64,000 nucleotides of DNA from Zanthoxylum bungeanum (GCA_019454045.1 SKCR01015038.1:1-64000), one strand, 5' to 3'; counted from the first letter of the stretch, positions 1-12,399 are shown. The notes: generated from the sequence alone by a model not told the origin. Translations and numbers: made by a program.

Positions 1-2836
1 CTACCATTTGGATATGGAAGACACGAAGGAATTAAAGAAAGGGCGAGGCTCTGACTTTAAAAAATATATTTGTCAAAGTTATGTTCACTATTAGTATTAA
101 AATTAGATTTTAAATATTTAGTGTGGTACATAACATATATGTATTGATGTTCAGAATCCGCTTTGAGCTGGATACTGACTTCAAGCCGAGATTTCTCTTC
201 GAATCGGAAACGGGACGAAAGTCGCTGTTTCGACCGTAGATACCTAAATTTAGAAACTACCCTTTGGGTATGTACTTAAATTAGGAACTATTATAATGTA
301 ACTAGTTTGACTAGAGACATTATCTCTATATCAGTGTTTAATCCATTATAGATAACCTTTATATTCTAGAACACTAAGTGTTTTATTATATAAAGATGAT
401 ACTGAGATAAACACATTAGATGTGAATAACAGAATTTATATTTTGAATATAATAAAATCTCAAACATATAAAAATGACAAATAAATAGCTCAAATTGATT
501 TGATCAATAGAGACTTATTTGTGGCATTGTTGTCTAGGACACAATTAAACGAGACTCGTATATCCACACTTTTGAAGAGTGGGTACTAGGACTAATTTGA
601 CTATTCAAATAAGGTCTGCGAATCTAGTTTATTAGGTAAAGTACCTAAAATACTATTTACTTGGTAATAGTAAAAGGGCCACCGATCTGTTAGCCCTATT
701 CATGGTGAAGTAAGTGGGCCCATATCTAGCTAGGCTAGATGTGAACATGAATATTTCGTGAACTTAACGGATGTGGCATCACGTTATGGTTATGTGTTTC
801 TTTTGAAGAACACAGATCAGAGACTTTTGAAGTTTCGACACGAAGTAAATAAACAGATCGGCTATAGTATTATGCCGCCACGATAAGACCGTAATGGAAA
901 ATACTTAAGCAGTAAGTTTCATACGTACATGAAAGAGTACGGTATTCTTTCAGATGAGGACATGATAAGGTTTATCACAAGTCGCTCTGAGCTACTATTT
1001 CCTTCAATAGGATATGTATTAACAGTGCAAAACTTATTTAGAATAAGGTTCCATATAAATCTGTTTGACAGATATCATATAGGATATGAACAGGGAAGAA
1101 ACGAGGTTTCTCATTCCTGATAATTTGGGTATGCCAGGCATAACGTTTGGATGATACCAAACTAAGGACCCAAATTGGATAAGTGCCAATATAGGTTATC
1201 CTAAGGGAAACCTTAAGTATAGTACTTATAAATCTCACATGAGAACAATGTGATTGTTGCTCACCATGCATTTTTCCTGAGAGGAATACCGATATGCAGT
1301 GGTCAGTGGGAGGTTAGTGATACTCGATGAAAATCGGAGTAATACTGTTCAAGGCACAAAGTCCTTAATGGAACACGAATAATTCATCTATGATGAATCT
1401 ATACCATTAATCTTCAAATACACAAGAACTGAGTAGATCGGATAGAGTCAGAAAACAACCTAGGGTATGGGTTTCTGATCTAACCTCATAGAGATGTCAA
1501 TCTTATGAAGGTATACCAACCGACTACATTTTGAGGAAGTGATACGAGGTATCGACTCCCTATTATGGCAAAGTGCCATGAGTCCGAAATGGATTCCATG
1601 TATAACAACTATTTTGGATACTAGTTGTTGTACCACAAGGCATTGTGCCTATTGGTACATTAAACGTCTTCAGGAAGACATACATGGATGGCAACATACC
1701 AACGTACAAAGCTGGGCTTTTGACGGAAAGGTATCGTTATCAACATTGTTTTAATAACGGTTCAACCTTTTACCTGTTGCCATGGTGAATCCATTTTGAA
1801 GATGCTTGTTGATAACTGCGTATTTCATTTATGAAATGTGTCAGTTATAGATCAAAATCGCTTTCCTGAAAAGGAAACCTTTTGGAGGATGTTTACAACA
1901 TCCTGACGATTTTGAATAACCGAAAAACAAGGTTTGTGGGTTATTCGATCCATGTTTGGATTGAAGCAAGCATAAGGTTCTTGGAACTGGCGTTTTGAAA
2001 TAATCATAATAGTTTATGATTTGACTCAAAACGAAATAATTCTTGTGTATATGGAGGTTAGTGGGAGCGCACTGACAGTGAAAATCCAATAAATCAATAG
2101 GTGAAAGCTTGGCTTTCATAGATATTCTTTCATAGAAATTCTCCGTAGAATTCTGGGGAGTAACAACTTTATTCAATGAATAAAGATCTACTGGGATAGA
2201 TTTGGAGTTGTTAACACTCTCTGGGAAATTGTACATTTAAAATGTACTTGATAGGGTGTCTCATACGCTTCGAGCATATGGAGTCACGATCAGGTCAATC
2301 CAAGTGATAGTCACTGGATTGAAGATTAAGAACATCTGTTAGTATCTGAGAGAACTAAAGATGTTGTCTTAAACTATGGAGAATGAGAACTTGAAGTGAC
2401 TGGGATCACCGCTGCAAGTTTCCAAACAATTAAATACTACGGTACTATAAAGTTTGAATAACAGGACAGTGAGCTGGAAATATTCCGAGCAAGATAACGT
2501 TGCCGAATAAACAACAAATGCGGATTATTGCTGCAGCTGAGGCAGCAATAGAAGCCATTTGGATCGAAAATAAATCTAATTAGATTAGATATAGTTCTGT
2601 AAGCAGCTGAGCTAGGCGTCAGCATAGGCTAAGGAATTAAAGGTCTCATCGACGATCCAGATATATACTTCAATATTCATCTGATTCGTTCGGATCATAC
2701 ATCGTGGCGATGTGATGATCGTGTAAATCGCATCAGACGATAATCAAGCAAATCCGCTGACGAAAACCTTTCCTCAGCAATTTGAGCGAACCGTACATAG
2801 TTCGGGTGTAGGACACTTGAGTGACTCGCTATGTGC
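1..2836 (+). pseudogene. copia pol remnant of M (protease to RNase H)
   Basis: Decayed polyprotein with many stops and frameshifts. Order is established by comparison with B and D. The protease/pre-integrase part lies near 100-650 and the integrase near 660-1300. RT lies near 1800-2100, where a GLKQA-like motif (SMFGLKQA, then GSWNWRF) is readable around 1950-2000. RNase H lies near 2450-2830. The YVDD segment is deleted after the SGSAL motif near 2075. The frameshifting RT palindrome shared with B, C and D is at 1886-1904. No function can remain. Confidence 0.8.
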
Positions 2837-2837
2837 C

Positions 2838-2848
2838 AAGTGGGAGAT
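2838..2848 (+). promoter_or_regulatory. Polypurine tract of M
   Basis: AAGTGGGAGAT lies directly against the LTR start (TGTTGGAC). It is the plus-strand primer site of copia elements, and the same motif precedes the 3' LTRs of B, C, D and E. Confidence 0.88.
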
Positions 2849-3910
2849 TGTTGGACAAAATGACCCATAGCGTCACTATTTGCACAGATCATTGTGTTGT
2901 TGTAGCAAATTAACTATGTGACAAGGAAATTGCACTCTCATCATTTGTGATTAGATCACCATAAATATACATAAATGAAGAGAGGTCCCTATGATTAGTT
3001 CCTGGACTGAGAATGATATGAGACAGTATCAGTCCCCGAATGATTAATCATTAATATCCCTAGCCGTAGTATTATCGAGACTGGACATCGATAATGCGGA
3101 ATAGGCTAGTATTGCACTTGTGTGCGTTGTGAGGGCACAACGGCATAGTTCTCATATATATAAGTATTGGATACTTATGCAAGTGCGATAGGAGGTCGTG
3201 TTTCACCGATGGTACGGGAAACAGCTTCGCTCTGGATAGACCCCTCGGAATCCCATTGGTATTATGACTATGTGTCTATGGGAGGCCGAAATCAAGGTAA
3301 GTGTGTATAGTCTTAACCTGAGACTTGCATCGCTAATACTTACGATAATCGATAGACTTTGGTCTTGGTGGTACAGGGCTTTAACCGGTTGCGTTCTCTG
3401 CACCACTTCTGGGTTTATCAGAGAGTCGTAGTGTATTGGGTGTGATGTCAAGACGGAAGTATCACTACAGTCATAGTGGAGATGATGTCACGCATGATAA
3501 GGTATTAGTGCTCTTAAGTGATGCGCATCCAATCGTAATATTATGACTAGGTCATGAATATCCGATTATAGAGACTAGTTACCAGATATCCGACATGTAC
3601 TTCGGACGGGGCAGACACTTATCCAGCCCCAGCCCTAGCACGTGACTATCCGATACTGGGCCGATATGCACAATACATTGTATATACTACGCTTGATACA
3701 GATCTTTGATATTCTTAAATGGATATGTCCGGAGAATTGAAGACTTGGTGCTTTGCTAGGAGTCGACCTTGTCTCGTAAATCGGTAGAACGTAGTACTTG
3801 GTACGTACGTGATTCGGATACTCCGACGACCGTATTTACTGTCAACTTATCTGGGGATCTCATGGGTCGCTTCCCGATAATCCACCGATGACGCACAACT
3901 CGCACTCTTG

Positions 3911-4211
3911 AATAATCTGGGATTATATAGAAGAGAGAGAAAATTAATCTAGGATTAATTACGGAGATATTTTATCTAGGATAAAATATCGTCTAGAGAG
4001 AGATAACGATTAATTTGGAATTAATCGGTAAATTAATATATTCGATATATTAAACGAAATTAGATTTCGACGTGGAATTAAAATTAGATTTTAATTCGGG
4101 CGAACGAATTAATTTAGAATTAATTCATTAGCGACGTGAATAGTGAATTCGCTAGGCGTAATCATTTAATTACGACGCGACGGAAAAATCGTTAATTTGG
4201 AATTAACGAAC
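3911..4211 (+). repeat. TGG-centred palindrome ladder in LTR of M
   Basis: A run of short inverted repeats, each with a 3-nt centre of TGG or TAG. Examples are TTTTATC-TAG-GATAAAA, GATTAATT-TGG-AATTAATC and GTTAATT-TGG-AATTAAC. The same ladder occurs in every family A LTR of the window. Confidence 0.8.
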
Positions 4212-4263
4212 CCGAGCCCGAGTGTGATTGCGAGCGCATTCGTATTTCGAATTCGAGTGCGGC

Positions 4264-4345
4264 GACGCAAGTCACATCAAGCGTCAAATCAATCGTCACA
4301 TCATCAACGTCAAATCAAAAGTCACTTTGAGTGATTGATTGATTT
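4264..4345 (+). promoter_or_regulatory. CGTCA/TGACG repeat cluster in U3 of M
   Basis: Degenerate copies of a 24-bp unit (GTCACATCAAGCGTCAAATC type) lie between the palindrome ladder and the AT-rich region. TGACG is the core bound by TGA-type bZIP factors, so an enhancer role is possible. This is inference from the motif only. Confidence 0.4.
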
Positions 4346-4991
4346 GATTAATGGATTGAGTGAAAGACACTCAACATGTCACTTTATTAAAGTTGATATA
4401 ACTTGATGGACATTGATATTGGAGTGTGGAACACTCAAGCTTATTACATTCAATTTATTTGACTTTTTGAAGTTAAAATTAATTGGTAAATCATTTAATT
4501 TTTTTTTTTGAAAATATATAAACAAATGATTTACAACTTTTGTATAACCAATACACAATTTCATCTCTTCATTTTCTCTCTTCTCCTCACGCATAAGCCT
4601 GTTTTCTTCACTGGTTTGGAACCAGAAATGGCGTGAACAAAGGGAAGCCAAGAGTGGTTTTTCATGGTGAGAAATCAAGTGCTAGCACACTTACAAGTCT
4701 TGCGAAGCTGGTAGGGAGGTTCGACCATGAGCCGGGATCCATCCGACGAAGCTAGGAGCTGCGTTTTCTCAGATCAAATATGAAATGGAAGGGAGTGGAC
4801 TGCATGCAGTGGGCGTCCTTGGCAGTGAGCAAATCTGCACAGTGGCGTGAGCAAGGCAGTGGGCTTTTTGGCCTTCATTCGTCTTCAAATCGACTCAACC
4901 AACCAATGTAAGTATTCCGCTATCTTCGTTGGTGTATTCATGCATTCTTTTCATGTCTTGTTTGATCTTGGGACCTAGATAATAACTAACA

Positions 4992-5316
4992 AGTGCATCT
5001 TTGGAGGCCACACACTTGGGTGGCTCTTTGAGACGTGGAAGAGCTTGCTGAGTTCGAAGAAAAACTTGTAGATTGGAGGGAGGACTGGAGGAGTCTTCGA
5101 TTCAAGTAAGTCTTTTTCTTTCTTTATTTTAATTACAGTTCTTATGATAGTTAGCATGTTTAGGTTAATGTTCTTGCATGTTTTATATGAGTTTTATGCT
5201 TAGAAATATAACATACCTAGGCTTGTAGAATAATCAAAACAAATGGGTCTTGGGCACAAGGAAAGCGGCATAATAATTTTTATTTTCCGCTGCGCACTCA
5301 CGGCCGCTTCCCAACA
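4992..5316 (+). mobile_element. N: 3' end of an E-family copia LTR
   Basis: This stretch is the reverse complement of the first about 340 bp of the E LTR at 59998. Both share the segment reading GGCCACACACTTGGGTGG, a GTAAGT donor-like site (near 5107) and the end CCGCTTCCCAACA. No primer-binding site follows 5316, so it is a 3' or solo LTR. Its 5' part was separated by M and lies left of the window. The next bases, GCCAT, are the candidate target duplication. Confidence 0.85.
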
Positions 5317-6291
5317 GCCATAATTTACGAGTGGGTGAATTATGGACACAAAATTTGATTTCGTGACGGATAAACCTAAACTTAGAGAGTCCCACAATAT
5401 GAAGTGTACTCGTTGAGCACTTGGGCAACACAATATGAATAATACAGATTATTCATAATACTTCATCGGATTAAATGAGTTAATTCGAATCGTTTAACCG
5501 GTTAAACGAAAATACATGCATTAGGGTATTTTGGTCAATTAATAATTAATATGTATTTATATTTGATATAAAATTTGATTTGATACATTTAATTAATTGT
5601 CAATTGAGATTTTGACACATGTCATTAATTTATGTATTTTGTTATTTAATGTAAATAAAAATACATATATAGATATTTATATTAATTAATTATTTAGTTA
5701 TTTAATTGTTAAATAATTAAATAATTAGAAATTAAATATCCTACCATAAGTCATAATTAGTATGATAAGTGGTGAGATATTATTGGTAACAAATGTCATG
5801 ATTTTTTAAGCTTGAAGTGTTCAAATTGAACAAGTAACTTAAGGCTTATTAAATAAATTTTAAAAAGACCAAAATGCCCATCCCCCAATTTCGTCCCTAG
5901 CCATATATAAAAGGGAAAATTATTTTCTCCTTCATTAATTGGTCATGGCCAAGCCTCCACCATTTTAGAGAGCTTCCAAAATGGTTATTGAGAGAAAACT
6001 TGAGAGAAAGTGAACAAATCAAGAAGAAAGCTTAATGAAATTTGGAGATTTTGAGGTCATATTTAAAATTCTTAAGCTTAGAAAGTTTGTTTCATATTCT
6101 TGATTATCTAGAATAGTTCTTTCTTGGATTTTGGGCCTTTTGATTTGGAGGATAGATTTGGATGCTAGGTGCATGTGTGAAGTTTGATTATATAATATTA
6201 GTGTAATATTAGTTCAATTTTGTAATTTGATGACTTGTTTCCATTCTAGAGTGTTATGACCACTCTTGTAACTCCTAGAATTGTTCTTGAG
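5317..6291 (+). repeat. Repeat L, plus copy (probably an old LTR)
   Basis: This non-coding stretch aligns with the reverse complement of 31270-32230. Both contain a TTTACGAGTGGGT segment, a TTTCGTGACG segment, an AT-rich tract and a TATA-like site. It has no credible reading frame. It is cut on the left by N and on the right by the LTR of K, so its true ends are not visible. A degraded LTR is the best guess. Confidence 0.65.
5904..5913 (+). promoter_or_regulatory. TATA-like box in L
   Basis: TATATAAAAG is followed by a TTCTCC-rich tract. The minus copy of L has a TATA-like motif at the corresponding place (31641-31649). This supports L being an LTR promoter. Confidence 0.5.
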
Positions 6292-8426
6292 TGTTGAGAT
6301 GTATGTCCTAGAGCTACATGTAATGTAAACGACTTTATATATTTTGAAATAAAATGATGCATTATTCTTTATCAAAATGTTTGTTTAATCTTCGCATATT
6401 ATAAATTATATTGAATACCCTAGATTACTTATATGTCTTCAGACTTAGTGTATGAGTGTCATACACAAGAGGATTTATGTCTGAACTTAGTAATCTTAAA
6501 TATTACATAGAGTGTAAAAAAATTGGGTACTTTATTTGTGGTTTATCTATAGCTACGGTCCACTCTATATTTGTATGGCGACCTTCATCCGGGATCATCC
6601 ATATAGAGACATGAGAATGGAGGCACCTTGTATGATGTGATCATATAAGACTGGACCCAGATGGAAATGACATTCTTATAACATCTGTTAAACAAAGAAA
6701 GTCATTTCGATATACTAGATGGTCATATATGGATTGATCTTAATCCTGAGTGTACTACGAACTCATGCATGACAGGCTATGTCCTTTGATTTACAAAGGT
6801 GAGGTTGGTGTAGTAGTCCCGATTAATAGCTACGTACTTTGGGGCCATGGTCTATTGTGTAGCTGGGAACATTTTACATATATATGGAGTTCACTCCTTT
6901 ACGAGAAATAGATGAGTATATTCCTTAAGGGTTGATTCGGTACTTGAATGGTTGAGCGCTCAAGTATTTCTATTACGAATAGAAAGATAAAATTCATAAT
7001 GGTTATAAATAAATCATTCATTACAGAATAAATGGCACTTAATGTATAAATAATTAGAGGGGTATAACAGACATTATGACCCGACTCTAATTATGAGATA
7101 CTCGTGAAGGGTCAATTCGTATGTAGTGACTATATCGATGGACACCGATTTGGTTCGGCTTAATATATCATCTACAGCAACGAGAGTGAAACTTCAGGTT
7201 CTTAGTGGAATAACCCGGATTTAATAATTCGGAATATTTAATTAAGAGCTAAATAATATTTCGAGATTATTGGAACTCGGAACCGTATGTCCATTTGGTC
7301 CCCGTGCTAGATCGATATAATATAGCAAATTTAGTATAATTGGATAGTCCAATTATATACTCACATATGTATAAATGTATATTAAATGTACATTTGATAC
7401 TGTATATTAAAGGTTAGTATATAGTTTTTAATAATTATTTAATAATTATTAATTATATATTATTAAATTATATTATTTATATAATTTAATAAATATAAAA
7501 TTTGATTTTTGATTTTCCAAAAATGGATTTTGGAAGGTTTTTGAATGGTTTGAGTAATTGCTCTTTATAAAAGGCAATTACATCTTTTATTTTTGTAACA
7601 TATCTTTTATTACAGTAATAAAGGATTAATGTTACAAAATTAAATAAAAATAACCATGATGCCCGAATTTAACAAGGCGAGAAAGGGAAAGGTTGGTTTT
7701 GTTTTTGGAAACAAATAAACCTAGGTATAAAAGGATTTGTTTTTTCCTTTTTCCAAGAGTTCTCATTATCTAACCTAGCCTCCATCTTATTCTTCTTTAA
7801 ATCCTCTCAATTGTTGAGAAAAGAAAAAGAAGAACAAAAGAAAAACAAAAATCAAAAGAACAAAAGTTGTTGTGTGAATTAATCTCTAAATAGTTTAGGG
7901 ATCAATATTGTGAGTGTTGTCCACACAAGTTTCCGTTGGTAACGAGACATAGCTTGGAAGACTTTGTGGTGTCGAACATATTATCATCTTCATTTTATTC
8001 TCATTTTTCTCAGCAGTGAGGCTACATCTTGCTCACTGCCGCCCCTATACTTGGTGAAACGAAACTCGATTTGGCTTCGTTTTAATCCAGTTTTTTTGGG
8101 AAATATTTTGTGGTGTTTTGGGGCTGTGTTGGGGCTGTTTTCAAGTGAAAAATCAGAACCAAAACACAGCCATAGTCCACCCATTTCAGGGGCTATTTTG
8201 CAGTGCGTTGGGCGAGAATCAAGTCCAAAATAGTCCACTTTTTGTCCGTCTGTTCGGGGCTGTTCAGGGACTGTTCCGGGGTTGGAATTTTATCTAAAAC
8301 TGAAGAAAAATTTCTATGGTTGTGGCAGTAACTTTCGGCAGTTCAAAGGGAAGGGAAGAAATTTTTTTTCAAGTCTGATATGTGTGCCTAAATCGTTTCT
8401 GCTGCACAAGAAAACCGTTTCCTACA
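6292..8426 (+). repeat. 5' LTR of K
   Basis: LTR of 2135 bp, TGTTGAGATG to CCTACA. It aligns with the reverse complement of the H LTR (28691-30752). Near the 3' end both carry a CAGTGAGGCT segment and repeated GGGGCTGT motifs. A TATA box is at 7726-7733. The end is fixed by the primer-binding site that follows. Confidence 0.85.
7726..7733 (+). promoter_or_regulatory. TATA box of the K LTR
   Basis: TATAAAAG within CCTAGGTATAAAAGG. The same motif is at the same LTR position in H (minus strand, 29296-29303). It is probably the U3 promoter. Confidence 0.65.
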
Positions 8427-8445
8427 ATTGACATCGAGAGCAAGG
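8427..8445 (+). promoter_or_regulatory. Primer-binding site of K
   Basis: ATTGACATCGAGAGCAAGG follows CCTACA directly and resembles the initiator-tRNA-Met type copia site (TGGTATCAGAGC) with changes. H has ATTGGCATCGAGAGCAAGG at the same place. Confidence 0.75.
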
Positions 8446-9129
8446 TTGAAAAGTGTTCTTAACCCTTCTATTTTTCATTTAAAGTTATTGTTTTTAATAT
8501 GTTTATATGAGTTATAAATATTGATATGCATGTTTAGATGAGTAAGCACAAAATAATATTCATACAATGAATGGTTATTGTTTTTCATGTGATGAATGTA
8601 TTTTGCATTGGTCGTAAATTTTTCCGGCTCTTATTTTCATGTTGGTTTTGTTTTTGTGATGTATGGCCGTAAGACCATTGTTAACAATTGTTGTATTTTT
8701 ATTTTCCAATGTAAAATTTCAATTGTTGTAATTTGGAGCACCGAAGTCGCAAAATGAGCCAACACCACATTGGAGTGTGATTTGAAGACCAAGGGATGCC
8801 TTGGGTATTTTTGTACTAATTAGATTAGTATAGGGAAAAATAGGAGCCCGGTCAATGCAAAATATTTTTTTATGTTATATATATGTTTGATTCGAATAAT
8901 TTGAATAACATGTCATATAGCTTAGGGTGCCTACTCTTGCATTTCACATGTCATAACATGCTTTAGATGCATTATCATTATAGACGTGAAATATGATTTT
9001 ATGTAATTTAAAATGTTTAAATTAGAATATGATATGTATGGAAAAATAATTAATTGGATTAATTGATTTTAAGGTTTAAATTTTGAATTCTAATATATTG
9101 GGCTTAATTAGCGTATAATAAATTCCATT

Positions 9130-9222
9130 GGTATATAGGATGGAAATCCAGACATAAATTTCATAGCCGAATCCGAATGGATGGTAATGTGGTCTGCACT
9201 TGGGATACAATTCCACGTACCA
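9130..9222 (+). repeat. 93-bp shared module, copy in K leader
   Basis: Starts GGTATATAGGATGG and ends CCACGTACCA, with TGGTA/TACCA at the edges as short inverted ends. The same 93 bp occurs in both LTR copies of P (11712-11804, 13701-13793) and in H (22984-23076, minus), without indels. Against the first P copy I count 13 differences, 12 of them transitions. Flanks do not align between the K/H family and P. Confidence 0.85.
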
Positions 9223-9543
9223 TTGGATTTTATAAGGCTCTAAGATTAAATAAATAGTTTAATATAAATCTTGACCATTTTAGGATTCTAAAATTTTAAA
9301 CCAATTAGTGTTCTAGTATTTTAAAAGTTAAAATATAATAGGTCGCTAATACCACACTAATTAAATTAGTTTAATTGGGTAATACAATTAGTAGGGACTA
9401 ATGGAAATTAGTGAAACAAATTTTTTAAGAGATAAAATTGGTTAGGTCACTAATAGTGTACTATTGTAAATAAGAGTTATGATTTAGCTGCCATATATTT
9501 ATTCACACTAGTTATATTAAAATATTAGATATTTTAAAAATAG

Positions 9544-9548
9544 AAACC
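9544..9548. repeat. Target-site duplication of P, left (AAACC)
   Basis: AAACC is repeated at 14371-14375. The uninterrupted H leader reads TAGAAACCTTAAAC at this place, confirming the empty site. Confidence 0.93.
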
Positions 9549-10155
9549 TGTAGGCACTGCATTTTTGCATATAAGTCCATATGATGAGTCTCATTTGGAG
9601 ACACTACCTTTTAAGTCGAGGAAGTCGAGGGAAACGGACGTCGGAAGGGAATCAATATTTTTGTTAGATTATATTCGCTTGTTTAGCTTCGGGTTCGCTT
9701 GTGGGACCTCCGTTTTAAAAACACACCCTTAGCCTAAACCCCATAAGACACACACCAAGCCCATCTCACCCAAGCCCAATCAAAAAAATAATTAAAACAT
9801 TTAAAATGCATGTCACAAATTAAATTAAATCTAAATCAAATTAAATTAAAACAAATTAAAGTGAAATTAAATTTAATTAAATTAAAGCTAAATAAATTAA
9901 AGTAAACTAAAATTAAAATCCTTTTAAATTAAATTCCTAATTAAAATAAATCATTTCCAAAATTGAATAAATCACTTCCAAATTAAAATCAAATTAAATG
10001 ATTCACTCACCAATTTAAATAAAATTCCCCCACCAAAACTACAATCATCCTTTCCTTAAATAATTGAATTAAATCTATCAATTTTTTAATTAATTTCTTG
10101 TTTCCTTTTCAAAACCAATCCAAACCCTAATTCCTCTCTCACGTCCCTCTCTCTC

Positions 10156-10164
10156 TATATATAA
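10156..10164 (+). promoter_or_regulatory. TATA-like box in the P 5' LTR
   Basis: TATATATAA directly follows a CT-repeat (CTCTCTCTC). It lies where the LTR changes from AT-rich to C-rich sequence, which is plausible for a U3/R boundary. Confidence 0.5.
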
Positions 10165-11711
10165 CTCAAACCAACCCTAGAAAAATCTCTCGGACACGGC
10201 TAACACACAAACACAAAGAATGAAACCCTAAAGCTCTCGGTCCCTGAAGCCTCTCTCTCATCTCTTTCCCACAAATTCAAAAAGATAAACCCTAAACCAA
10301 ACGCTAATCTGAACTCCCTACCTAGCGTCCCTTCCTTCAACAACCCCTCATCATGCACGTCGCTGCCCTTCTAATTCACATCTCCAAGCCACTTCAACAC
10401 AACTCCTCTGCCCACCAGTCCAGCCGAATGACAAACAAAAAAAACTAAACAAGCCATGCAACCCCCCTCTCCACAAGAAAATACCCCCGACCTTGTCTTT
10501 GTTCACGAAAATACCACACGGCACAACCATTCCATAAAACCCTAGCATAGCTCTCGTCTCCCTCCGAGATTCATTCGGCTTTGACGTAGACAAAAACAAG
10601 TACCACCTACACCCCACACGTAGCCCTTGAACCAGCCAAAAAGGGAACTCTTCACTTCAAAGCCCAACAGCCCTCACGATCACGAGCAACACCGCTTCAT
10701 ACCCATGAAACACAACGCATCAGACAACCACCTTCAACGCCATTAGCAACCCTTCAACGCACAAACTGGCACCACGCCATCTGTCTTCACGAACCCTCCT
10801 CACGTAAGCCACCAAACCTTCACCCTTCACCAAGACCATGAGCAGACCCTTAGACACAAACCCTAGAACTGCACTCAGCCCTCAATCACTCAAACACACA
10901 ACCATGGCATCAACAAATGAACACACACAACCAACCACGTGAACCACCATGAGGCATAACTCCACCGACCACGATAAGAACCATTGTCATCTTCTCTCTC
11001 TGGCCACTGCCGAATCTTCTCTCTCTCATGACCTAAACCAAAAATGTTAAACCCTAACAGTTCACGGCTGCTCACTCGGCAATACGGGCCACTGGCACGT
11101 CGCACCTCACGTCCCTTATAACCACACGACTTCAACACACTCAGTAACACAGCCAACCCTAGATTCCTACGCCCCTCACAAACTGCCAGCAACTCACATA
11201 AATCCTAGACATAAACACGCACACAAAACTGCCAAAACACCTCTCAAATTGATGTCCCCAAGCAGCCCTTAACCAACCAACAAATCAGCGCACGAAACCC
11301 TCTCCAAATAGTCCAGAAAACTGCACTAAATCAACCCCACAAACTGCCCCCAAAACAGTCCAAAAATCGTAACCCAAACCAGTCCAAATAACTCACAAAA
11401 CACTCCCTTAATTACCAAAAACAGTGACCAGAAAATACAGCGAAAACAGCAGCGAAACAGAGTGAAAACAGCGGCCCAAACAGTAAAATAACGAGGAAAA
11501 ATGTTGGATTAGTGAACTAGAAAAGTTGCGGAACATCAACCCTTCCGACGGCCGTGTAACGCGCTTTCGAGAGACAAAAAAGAGGTTAGACCTGAGGGCA
11601 CCTTTTATTTATTACCTTTCATTTATTTTTGTTTATTTTAATATTATCGCATAAGAGTCGTTTGAAGCATGATGTGATTGTTGGATGAGCGGAATATGTG
11701 TTCCCTTTTGT

Positions 11712-11804
11712 GGTATATAGGATGGAAACCCGGACGTAAATTCCATAGTCGAATCCGAATGGACGGTAGTGCGGTTTGTACTCGGGATACAACGCCACGT
11801 ACCA
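11712..11804 (+). repeat. 93-bp shared module, P 5' LTR copy
   Basis: Same module as at 9130-9222 in K. Here it is flanked by TTTTGT on the left and CTTAAGAGACAC on the right, unlike K and H. Confidence 0.85.
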
Positions 11805-12379
11805 CTTAAGAGACACATATTTCGTCTCATCCAAACTTGTGTTTGAGCATGTTGTAGTTCGTAGGTTATTTATTTGTTATTTAAGCATGATTTAACTTAG
11901 TTTGTTATTTATTTTCAAAGCATGATTATGTTATTTTAGGCATGATATTTTGTTTAGTTTATGATTATGTTTAAATTGCTATTTATTTATTTTGGTTTAA
12001 TGGTTCAATGTGCTCATTGTGTGATATTGTGTGTTTGCCCTTTAAAGACTTACTTCCAAGCATGCAAACTTAGATTAGGAGTTATTTTGATGAATACGAA
12101 CTAGACATAGGTTACCATTGAGCATATATTTGAGTAGATTCTGTTAGTTTATTGCACAAATCATATCATCACAAGTGACATAAGTAAGAGACCATTCCGA
12201 ACCCAACGGTTTGAGGTCTTCCCTTGCGAGCGGTGAGTGCGGCCTTAAATCTCATTTTCCCGGGTCACACCGGTGGCGACTCCATGTTATTTCTCCGGTT
12301 TAGTTCCACCGCGAGCTATTCCGTGCTCCCAACTAGGCTGCGAGCCTAGAACAGCGTCGCCCAGTTTCTATGTCCTACA

Positions 12380-12399
12380 GTCTGGCGACTCCACTGGGG
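12380..12399 (+). promoter_or_regulatory. Putative primer-binding site of P
   Basis: GTCTGGCGACTCCACTGGGG starts directly after the LTR end CCTACA. The position is right for a tRNA primer site. The tRNA is not assigned here. Confidence 0.65.

Larger units (their letters stand above)
1..4991 (+). mobile_element. Ty1/copia element M (family A), 3' part
   Basis: This is the 3' part of an LTR retrotransposon whose 5' LTR, leader and gag lie left of the window. It comprises a decayed pol, a polypurine tract and a complete 3' LTR ending at 4991. Family A also includes G, D, B and C in this window; the same sequence order is readable in all of them. The right flank is the interior of an E-family LTR (4992 onward), so M is nested in N. 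AGTGC after 4991 is the candidate target duplication, but the left copy is outside the window. Confidence 0.88.
2849..4991 (+). repeat. 3' LTR of M (family A)
   Basis: LTR of 2143 bp that starts TGTTGGAC after the polypurine tract and ends AACTAACA, a decayed CCAACA. It aligns through its length with the LTRs of B, C, D and G. In order it holds the conserved start beginning GACCCATAGCGTCACT, a U3 palindrome ladder (3911-4211), TGACG/CGTCA repeats (about 4264-4345), an AT-rich probable TATA region near 4514, and U5 with a GTAAGT donor-like site at 4908. Confidence 0.88.
8446..9548 (+). other. Leader of K, first part
   Basis: No gene is seen. The stretch aligns with the H leader (28325-28671 and 22660-23365, minus). 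It holds the 93-bp shared module at 9130-9222. It ends at the P insertion, and the rest of the leader is 14371-14943. Confidence 0.75.
9549..12379 (+). repeat. 5' LTR of P
   Basis: Defined by TGTAGG at the start, CCTACA at 12374-12379 and the primer-site-like motif behind it. The last 1016 bp (from 11364) match 13352-14370. It has an AT-rich tract near 9780-10100 and a TATA-like box at 10156. A C-rich, G-poor stretch spans 10200-11500. No credible coding frame is present. Confidence 0.85.

Noticed and set aside
7380..7500. AT-rich tract as a possible scaffold-attachment or replication origin.
   Set aside because: It lies inside the K LTR and its counterpart in H (29520-29660) is equally AT-rich; base composition alone does not support a function.
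7964..8238. Overlapping 89- and 82-codon frames near the K LTR end.
   Set aside because: They overlap on opposite strands within the LTR and are not maintained in H.
10351..11192. Frames of 88 and 100 codons on the minus strand in the P LTR.
   Set aside because: They result from the C-rich, stop-poor composition of this LTR; not present as a conserved frame and no domain.
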